A stretch of DNA of 12,407 nt from contig PWMO01000362.1 of assembly GCA_003558175.1 (NCBI GenBank), positions 1-12,407 of the forward strand, read 5' to 3'. Both the position numbers and the translations under genes were made by a program. This DNA is from Spirochaetaceae bacterium. GTDB taxonomy: Bacteria; Spirochaetota; Spirochaetia; DSM-27196; PWMO01. This document shows, one piece after another, positions 7,830 to 12,407 of the stretch. Positions within the stretch are counted from its first letter, which is position 1. Each line of letters begins with the position of its first letter. The notes under the pieces were generated by a model. It did no database searches, was not told where the DNA came from, and was given only the letters and a program-made list of their open reading frames with translations.

Positions 7830-7850
7830 CTATTAGTCTCTTTTGGCGTT

Positions 7851-7879
7851 ACGATAATGAAATACCGAGACAGTGTCAA
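7851..7879 (-). promoter_or_regulatory. Sigma-70 promoter of the gap-pgk-tpiA-secG unit
   Basis: TTGACA at 7874-7879 is a perfect -35 box. It is separated by 17 bases from TATCGT (7851-7856), a 4/6 -10 box, both read on the minus strand. Transcription should start near 7844, giving a leader of about 44 bases to the gap ATG at 7800. The perfect -35 and optimal spacing fit a highly expressed glycolytic operon. The elements lie inside an inverted repeat (see the entry at 7860-7893). Confidence 0.8.
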
Positions 7880-7893
7880 GCGTATCGGTATTT
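7860..7893. repeat. Nested inverted repeats over the gap promoter (candidate operator)
   Basis: AAATACCGA (7860-7868) and TCGGTATTT (7885-7893) form a perfect 9-bp inverted repeat with 16 bases between, so the half-site centres are 25 bases apart. Inside it a second dyad, GACA-C-TGTC, overlaps the -35 box. The outer half-sites flank the -35 and lie in the spacer, where a bound repressor would block polymerase. In RNA from the upstream gene the repeat could fold, but no T-run follows, so a terminator role is weak. Confidence 0.7.
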
Positions 7894-7895
7894 TT

Positions 7896-9896
7896 CTATC
7901 GAATGCCACGGATACGGCGGTAGATCGGTGGGAAGAGCTCGAGCGCCGGAACACGCCGTTCATCCTCGCCTTTGCGGATCACTTCATCGCCCACGTTGAC
8001 GTAGTCGAACACCGTACGACTGGTGAGCACACCCTCGGACACAAGGTCGTCTACGCGGTTGATCTTCACCGTCCCCAGCACGTCCGAGCTTGCGTACATG
8101 TAGCCCGCCTGATCGCCGCGAAGCAGCAGCTCGCCGCGCCGCACAATTTCCAGCGTATCGTCAACCGCGACGCCGTGCAGCGTTCCGAGGTTGACCAGCA
8201 GGCGCTCCGCTTCCCGCCGCTCTACCGTCCCCCGCAACGGCAGCGTTGCGTTTATCTCCGCGGCTGCGGCGGCGAGTGCGCGTTGAATGCGGTCGTTTCC
8301 ACTGCGGTTGATGCGATAGCGCGAGATCTCGGACCCGGTGCGTGCGAGATGCACTCCGACCTCCGCCATAAACGATCGTTCCGCTTGCGAAAATCGCACA
8401 ACCAGGAAGTAGTCCGAACCGCGGCGGCGTGCGTCGCGAAACGCGGAGGCGAAGCTGTCGGCGCGCAACGGCTCGTCGGGAACGTCGATCGCTTCGTGTG
8501 CCAGCAGCGCGTTGCGCAGCTGACGTGACAAGAAATAATCCGACTGCGGGTAATCCGAGGTTACGGCGGCCTCCTGCACAAACAGATCAAACCTGATCCT
8601 GCTGCGAGCCAGGCTGAACTGATCCACGTTCCAGCGTACCGCCACGCTCTCCGCCAGCGCGCTCTGGTACGCTTCGATCAGGTCGTCTATGTCGTCGCCG
8701 CCGAGGCCATAGTCGTCCAGCACCAGCAGCTCCTGCAGATAGCGAGCGCGAAAGCCGCGCAGCCGATACAGTTCAGCGTATCCGAGCCGGGCTTCGCGGT
8801 CATACGGGTCCAGCTGCAGTCCGCGGCGATACGAAGCGAACGCCCGATTGAAGAGGTTCCGGTCGGCAAGGCTGCGCGCACGCACGAAATGGTGCTGCGC
8901 GAACTCGCCACGCCTGGGGTCTTCAACATCGGTGTTGTCCAGCAGCGCCTGCTCGGCAGCGAGTCGAGGAATCTCCTCATCGGGCCGCACGGTCAGCGCC
9001 ATGCGGTGGCTGCGCAACGACTCGTCGAGATCGCCAAACTCCTGCAGCGAAACGCCGCGGAGATACCATGCGCGGTGATCGTTACGGTCTATATCCAGCA
9101 GTTCTTCTACTCGCGCCAGGACCTGGTTGTAGTCGGCGCGAATGAGTGCGATGTGCGCCAGCGTGAACAGCGCGTCGGTTGACGCCGGGTTGATCGCCAG
9201 CGCTTGCCGGGCGTGCCGTTCCGCTTCCACAACCTGGCTGCGCTGCACATAGTGTTCGGCTGCCAGGAGCTGCGCCACGGCGTTCTCCGGATGATACCTC
9301 ACCGCCAGCCGGATGTACTCTTCGGCACGTTCGCGGTCATCCAGGTAGTCATACAGCACGGCCAGCGCCAGCAGGGCGCGCCGCTCCTGCGGTTGCAGCC
9401 GGATTGCCTCCTGGTAACGACGTGCGGCTTCGTCGGTTTGCCCCTGTGCTACCGCGAGTTCCGCGCGGCCGATAAGCGCATCCATGTTGTGCCGCTCGCG
9501 AGCCAGAATCTGGTCGAAAATTCTCCCGGCTTCGGCGACGTTGCCCATTCCGATCTGAATCCGGCCCTCGAGATTCTGCAGCCGGCTGTCGTTGCGACGC
9601 AGTTGCGATGCCTTGCGCGCCGACGCCAGCGCCTGGTCATACTCGTCAAGCTGGTAGTACGCTTCGGCCATTCCAACATGGGCGTCAAAGTAGGATGGAT
9701 TCTCGGCCAGCGCCAGCCCGAACTCTTCAATCGCGCGGTAGGCATCGCCGGCATCAAGAGCCTGCTGCGCGGCGTTGAAATGCGACACGGCGGCAGCCAC
9801 CTGCGCATCGGCCGTGGTTAGCGGCAGCAGAAGCGCAACAAAGGCCAGGCAGAGCGTGGCGCGCCCGATCGATCCTCTGCGACCAGTTCTAAGCAC
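7896..9896 (-). CDS. Exported TPR protein with an FlgT/CsgG-like C-terminal half
   Basis: This 666-residue protein follows ybeX. Residues 1-31 form a signal peptide: basic start, hydrophobic core 'LCLAFVALLLPL', then 'TTADA' before the mature 'QVA'. Residues about 32-310 carry about eight TPR units of 34 residues, for example 'FNAAQQALDAGDAYRAIEEF' and 'AVLYDYLDDRERAEEYIRLA'. More TPR-like helices follow at 335-395. The last 250 residues change to alpha/beta: 'GSDYFLVVRFSQAERSF', a Gly/Ser loop, then 'LPLRGTVERREAERLLVNLG' and 'HGVAVDDTLEIVRRG'. The latter resembles the SH3-like end of FlgT and, more loosely, CsgG/LpoB-type lipid-side domains. I chose GTG at 9896 (GAGGA five bases upstream, overlapping the ybeX stop by 8). 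An ATG at 9917 has no good site. It may be a periplasmic assembly scaffold, but its function is unknown. Confidence 0.85.
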   Translation of the reverse strand: MLRTGRRGSIGRATLCLAFVALLLPLTTADAQVAAAVSHFNAAQQALDAGDAYRAIEEFGLALAENPSYFDAHVGMAEAYYQLDEYDQALASARKASQLRRNDSRLQNLEGRIQIGMGNVAEAGRIFDQILARERHNMDALIGRAELAVAQGQTDEAARRYQEAIRLQPQERRALLALAVLYDYLDDRERAEEYIRLAVRYHPENAVAQLLAAEHYVQRSQVVEAERHARQALAINPASTDALFTLAHIALIRADYNQVLARVEELLDIDRNDHRAWYLRGVSLQEFGDLDESLRSHRMALTVRPDEEIPRLAAEQALLDNTDVEDPRRGEFAQHHFVRARSLADRNLFNRAFASYRRGLQLDPYDREARLGYAELYRLRGFRARYLQELLVLDDYGLGGDDIDDLIEAYQSALAESVAVRWNVDQFSLARSRIRFDLFVQEAAVTSDYPQSDYFLSRQLRNALLAHEAIDVPDEPLRADSFASAFRDARRRGSDYFLVVRFSQAERSFMAEVGVHLARTGSEISRYRINRSGNDRIQRALAAAAAEINATLPLRGTVERREAERLLVNLGTLHGVAVDDTLEIVRRGELLLRGDQAGYMYASSDVLGTVKINRVDDLVSEGVLTSRTVFDYVNVGDEVIRKGEDERRVPALELFPPIYRRIRGIR

Positions 9897-10692
9897 GGTG
9901 TTCCTCGCTGGAATCATCTGATGTTTCGGTCGCCACGATCTTTACGGTGCGTATCTTGTGGCCGTCCATCTCCTGGATGATGAAATCCAGATCGCCGTAG
10001 GTTACCTTCTCGTATCGTACCGGGATCTTGCCGAACAGGTCAAACACAAATCCGCCAAGGGTACCAAAGTCTTCATCGGGGATAGTTGTACCGAGCTGCT
10101 CGTTGAGGTCCTCGATGTCCACGCGGGCATCACAGAGATACACCCGATCGCCGATCTCGAGGATGTCTTCGCGCTCGTTGTCGAACTCGTCCTGGATATC
10201 GCCCACGATCTCTTCGATGATGTCTTCGAGACAGACAATTCCGGAGACGCCGCCGTACTCGTCTACCGCAACCGCGATGTGCACATGCCGACGCTGCATT
10301 TCGCGCAGCAGCGAATCGAGGCGCTTGCTCTCCGGGACGAAATAGGGACGGCGGATGATCTTTTCGACGTTGATCTCCTCTTTGGTCAGTAGAAAGCGCA
10401 GCAGGTCCTTGGCGTACAGAACCCCCACTACGTTATCGATAGTGTCTTTGTAAACGGGAAACCGCGAATGCCCGGCCTCCGACACCCGTTCGATCAAATC
10501 CGAATGAGCGAAGTCCAGCCCGATGAAGTTCACGTCGATCCGCGGCACCATCACCTCTTTGACCGTGACCTCCGACAGACTCATGACGCCTTTGATCATC
10601 GCCTGCTTCTCAGGCGAAAGGTTGCGTTCAGGTTCAAGCTCCTCGCGGTCACCGTTCTGGAAGAGCTTTCTGAGAAAACCCGTCTTTTTCAA
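9889..10692 (-). CDS. ybeX: CBS-pair/CorC-type protein (YbeX family, hemolysin-C-like)
   Basis: This 267-residue cytoplasmic protein has two CBS domains and a CorC_HlyC domain. Residues 44-105 are the first CBS ('VMVPRIDVNFI', 'HSRFPVY', 'VVGVLYAKDLL'). Residues 113-170 are the second, with the signature 'VAVDEYGGVSGIVCLEDIIE'. Residues 180-255 form the CorC_HlyC domain with 'TLGGFVFDLFGKIP' (211-224). There is no DUF21 membrane domain, so it matches the short YbeX/CorC form and not the membrane CNNM-type proteins. The family is linked to Mg2+/Co2+ resistance and, in E. coli, to ribosome metabolism. The TTG start overlaps the ybeY stop by four bases and has AGAGGAG inside ybeY, so the two are translationally coupled. 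Names such as hemolysin/TlyC for this family do not prove cytolysis. Confidence 0.95.
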   Translation of the reverse strand: MKKTGFLRKLFQNGDREELEPERNLSPEKQAMIKGVMSLSEVTVKEVMVPRIDVNFIGLDFAHSDLIERVSEAGHSRFPVYKDTIDNVVGVLYAKDLLRFLLTKEEINVEKIIRRPYFVPESKRLDSLLREMQRRHVHIAVAVDEYGGVSGIVCLEDIIEEIVGDIQDEFDNEREDILEIGDRVYLCDARVDIEDLNEQLGTTIPDEDFGTLGGFVFDLFGKIPVRYEKVTYGDLDFIIQEMDGHKIRTVKIVATETSDDSSEEHRA

Positions 10693-11159
10693 AACAGTCG
10701 CTCCTCTGTCAGCTGCGACAGTATATCTTCCTGCGTCCGGAGCATCGGCTGGTCGAGGGAGGCATCGCTGTGATCGTATCCCGCAAGGTGCAGAATGCCG
10801 TGCACGATCAGACGCTTGATTTCTTCTTCGGAATCAATGCCGAGTTCGCGGGCGCCGGCCCGGGCGTAGGGCAGAGAGATCACCACGTCCCCGGCGTGAA
10901 TCGAGCGAGTGGCGGCCGAGGTGGCAGCCGCCGGGAACGGCGCTTCAATCTGCGAGAAAGAGAGAACGTCGGTAGGTTCGTCCTTGTCGCGGTAATCGTG
11001 GTTCAGCCGGCGAATGCGCGCATTATCGCAGAACAGCAGCGAGACCTCCCAACCCGAAATGCCGAGGATATCGAGTATCCGCAGCACGAGGGTGGTTGTT
11101 CTTTCGGGACCTGGAGGTTCACCAACCTCCCCTTCTATCGAGATATCTACTCCGTTCAT
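10689..11159 (-). CDS. ybeY: Endoribonuclease YbeY (rRNA maturation factor)
   Basis: YbeY is a zinc-dependent RNase for 16S rRNA 3' processing and ribosome quality control. The metal site 'HGILHLAGYDH' is complete, with His120, His124 and His130 counted from this start. The substrate-side segment 'LNHDYRDKDEPTDVLSF' (52-68) and the strand 'GDVVIS' (90-95) are also standard. A short Ala-rich insert, about residues 72-88, separates them. I chose the ATG at 11159 (156 residues) because GGAG lies five bases upstream and the family N-terminus begins here. A GTG at 11204 would add 15 residues but has no ribosome-binding site. The gap to phoH is 50 bases. The stop overlaps the ybeX start. Confidence 0.95.
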   Translation of the reverse strand: MNGVDISIEGEVGEPPGPERTTTLVLRILDILGISGWEVSLLFCDNARIRRLNHDYRDKDEPTDVLSFSQIEAPFPAAATSAATRSIHAGDVVISLPYARAGARELGIDSEEEIKRLIVHGILHLAGYDHSDASLDQPMLRTQEDILSQLTEERLF

Positions 11160-11209
11160 CGAGTCTCCGTTCCCGCCCGCCTGACGCTCTCTGGAATGGT
11201 CCACAGCTG

Positions 11210-12163
11210 CTACGCACCGTGAGAGTCGTACGCGTCTATAATCTTGCGTACCAGTGGATTTCGAACCACGTCGCGTCCGGTAAACCAGGAGAAGTGGATA
11301 TCGGGGATGTCCGCCAGAATCTCTACGGCGTGCAACAGCCCGGAATCGCGACGCGACGGAAGATCAATCTGCGTGATATCGCCGGTGATTACCGCGCGCG
11401 ACCCTTCTCCCATGCGAGTCAGAAACATTTTCATCTGTTCACGTGTGGTGTTCTGCGCTTCATCAAGGATGATGTAGCAGTCTGCCAGACTGCGTCCGCG
11501 CATGTACGCCAGCGGTGCAACCTCGATGATGCGGTTCTCTTCCATGCGCTGCACGGTCTCCGGCGATGAGAGCAGTTCCATGGCGTCGTACAGAGGTTTG
11601 AGATAGGGATTGATCTTCTGCGCCAGATCTCCAGGCAGGAACCCGAGCCGTTCACCGGCTTCGACCACCGGGCGAGTCAGCACCAGCTTGCGCTTTTTGC
11701 GCGAAAGCACCTCCGCCAGCGCGTGCGCCACCGCCAGGTAGGTCTTACCGGTGCCGGCCGGACCGACGCAGAACGACATATCGTACGTGCTCATGCCGTT
11801 GAGGTAGACGGCTTGCGCGTGACTGCGCGGAAAGACGGTGCGCCCGTTGGGTATCACCACGTTCACCTGCCGCAGCTGTTCCACCGCGTCGGTATTGCCG
11901 CTGGTGATTGACGCGTGGATCGCACGGATCAGGTCCGGTGAGGCTGCCTGGCCCAGTTCGATATGCTGCTGGAGCTCAGCGAGCAGCTGCACCAGCACCT
12001 CCCGGTTGCGGCCGGTCTCGTCTTCGAGATATAGTTCATTGCCACGCGATCGTATCGGCGTATCCAGCAGCTCTTCAATGACTCTGAGGTTTGCGTCGTG
12101 CACCCCGCAGACCTCCGTCATGACCGCGGCGCTTTCAAGTACAACCGTAGCGTTATAACTCAA
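11210..12163 (-). CDS. phoH: PhoH-family ATPase (YbeZ-like)
   Basis: This 317-residue cytoplasmic P-loop ATPase belongs to the PhoH/YbeZ family, which is linked to RNA metabolism and works beside YbeY. Counted from the TTG start, the Walker A 'GPAGTGKT' is at 134-141 and the Walker B 'CYIILDEAQN' at about 229-238. The family segments 'LTRPVVEAGERLGFLPGDL' and 'GDITQIDLP' are present. The first 80 residues match the KH-like N-domain ('NLRVIEELL', 'RGNELYLE'). The TTG at 12163 is preferred over the ATG at 12184. The TTG has GAGAGGAG five bases away, while the ATG sits directly on the -10 box and has no ribosome site. It is the first gene of a phoH-ybeY-ybeX-TPR unit. Confidence 0.95.
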   Translation of the reverse strand: MSYNATVVLESAAVMTEVCGVHDANLRVIEELLDTPIRSRGNELYLEDETGRNREVLVQLLAELQQHIELGQAASPDLIRAIHASITSGNTDAVEQLRQVNVVIPNGRTVFPRSHAQAVYLNGMSTYDMSFCVGPAGTGKTYLAVAHALAEVLSRKKRKLVLTRPVVEAGERLGFLPGDLAQKINPYLKPLYDAMELLSSPETVQRMEENRIIEVAPLAYMRGRSLADCYIILDEAQNTTREQMKMFLTRMGEGSRAVITGDITQIDLPSRRDSGLLHAVEILADIPDIHFSWFTGRDVVRNPLVRKIIDAYDSHGA

Positions 12164-12167
12164 TCGG

Positions 12168-12176
12168 TCTCCTCTC
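12168..12176 (-). promoter_or_regulatory. phoH: Shine-Dalgarno site that fixes the phoH TTG start
   Basis: GAGAGGAGA on the minus strand lies about five bases before TTG at 12161-12163. It is the only strong ribosome-binding site near the gene start and lies downstream of the ATG at 12184, which excludes that ATG as the main start. Confidence 0.75.
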
Positions 12177-12185
12177 GGTACCATG

Positions 12186-12215
12186 AGTATAGAACCGGAG
12201 CAAACAGGCGGTCAA
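12186..12215 (-). promoter_or_regulatory. Sigma-70 promoter for phoH-ybeY-ybeX
   Basis: On the minus strand TTGACC (12210-12215, 5/6) is 18 bases from TATACT (12186-12191, 5/6). The transcript should start near 12178, leaving only about 15 bases of leader before the TTG start at 12163. The gap to the upstream gene stop is about 80 bases beyond the -35 and holds no T-run terminator. Confidence 0.75.
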
Positions 12216-12223
12216 GGCCGCCT
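12206..12223. repeat. Inverted repeat over the -35 box of the phoH promoter
   Basis: AGGCGG, six bases, then CCGCCT forms a 6-bp perfect dyad at 12206-12223 that covers the -35 hexamer. It could be an operator for a repressor or a weak hairpin in readthrough RNA from the upstream gene. Six-bp GC dyads are common in such DNA, so support is modest. Confidence 0.4.
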
Positions 12224-12295
12224 CTGGACTTGCTGCTCGCGCCCGGCGTTCCGCCGCTCGCGCCGGCTGCCGTGCGCTTGGCTGCCGCGACAGCG

Positions 12296-12407
12296 TCAAT
12301 AGTAGAACTCGTCGTCTTCATAGCGGAACTCGCTGCGTATTTCGGGGATCGGTCGCCACACCAGCGTAATCTCTACAAACGGCACCCAGCGGTACTCCTG
12401 CCGTCCA
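12296..12407 (-). CDS. C-terminal end of an unidentified protein, possibly an outer-membrane or secreted beta protein
   Basis: Only the last 36 complete codons and TGA at 12296-12298 are in the window. The peptide reads 'YRWVPFVEITLVWRPIPEIR' and then 'SEFRYEDDEFYY'. Alternating hydrophobic and polar residues suggest beta strands. The closing aromatic pair Tyr-Tyr resembles the aromatic end of outer-membrane barrels, but the acidic run just before it is not typical. No family can be named from so short a piece. The frame is open to the window edge with GC codon use like its neighbours. About 132 bases separate its stop from the phoH start. Confidence 0.6.
   Translation of the reverse strand, partial: GRQEYRWVPFVEITLVWRPIPEIRSEFRYEDDEFYY

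Noticed and set aside
9889..10692. A hemolysin function for the ybeX product
   Set aside because: Family names of the HlyC/TlyC type rest on old assays. The domains seen (CBS pair and CorC_HlyC) and the YbeZ-YbeY-YbeX gene order support a role in metal or ribosome homeostasis.
12216..12295. Terminator between the right-edge gene and phoH
   Set aside because: GC-rich short hairpins such as CGGCG-GAA-CGCCG can be drawn, but none is followed by a T-run. A Rho-dependent end or readthrough is equally likely.

Overview
This GC-rich window lies within a chromosome, and every gene I can support reads from the minus strand. It looks like core genome of a spirochaete-type, diderm bacterium. The basis is the mix of periplasmic folding factors, TPR proteins with signal peptides, a phoH-ybeY-ybeX cluster and a gap-pgk-tpiA-secG cluster. 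That taxonomic call is inference from gene content. I see no tRNA or rRNA gene, insertion sequence, CRISPR array, phage gene or attachment site.

Read in the direction of transcription (high to low coordinates), the window opens with the last 36 codons of a strand-rich, aromatic-ended protein (12296-12407). A compact promoter follows, then an operon: phoH (TTG start), ybeY, ybeX (TTG start overlapping the ybeY stop) and a large exported TPR protein (7896-9896). This matches the well-known E. coli ybeZ-ybeY-ybeX order, which serves ribosome and RNA quality control and envelope functions. The TPR gene is the local addition.

A near-consensus sigma-70 promoter (7851-7879) then drives glycolysis in the order gap, pgk, tpiA, with secG directly behind. 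The gaps between these genes are 12, 40 and 10 bases. The promoter is wrapped in a 9-bp inverted repeat with a smaller palindrome on the -35, and the leader holds two copies of an 8-mer one helical turn apart. This is the most regulator-like piece of the window.

Downstream come a small flavodoxin-fold-like protein, a J-domain protein with a helical-repeat tail, and then, behind an extended -10 promoter with a 17-bp palindrome, a SurA/PrsA-type parvulin, nusB and a membrane-anchored helical-repeat protein that runs off the left edge (1-1243).

Several starts differ from the longest reading frame. phoH, ybeY, tpiA, the parvulin, the flavodoxin-like gene and the TPR gene each have an internal start with a better ribosome-binding site. 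I found no clear new multi-gene system. The points most worth a second look are the gap control region, the EF-hand-like tail on SecG, the FlgT/CsgG-like C-terminus of the TPR protein, and the repeated decamers before the J-domain gene.
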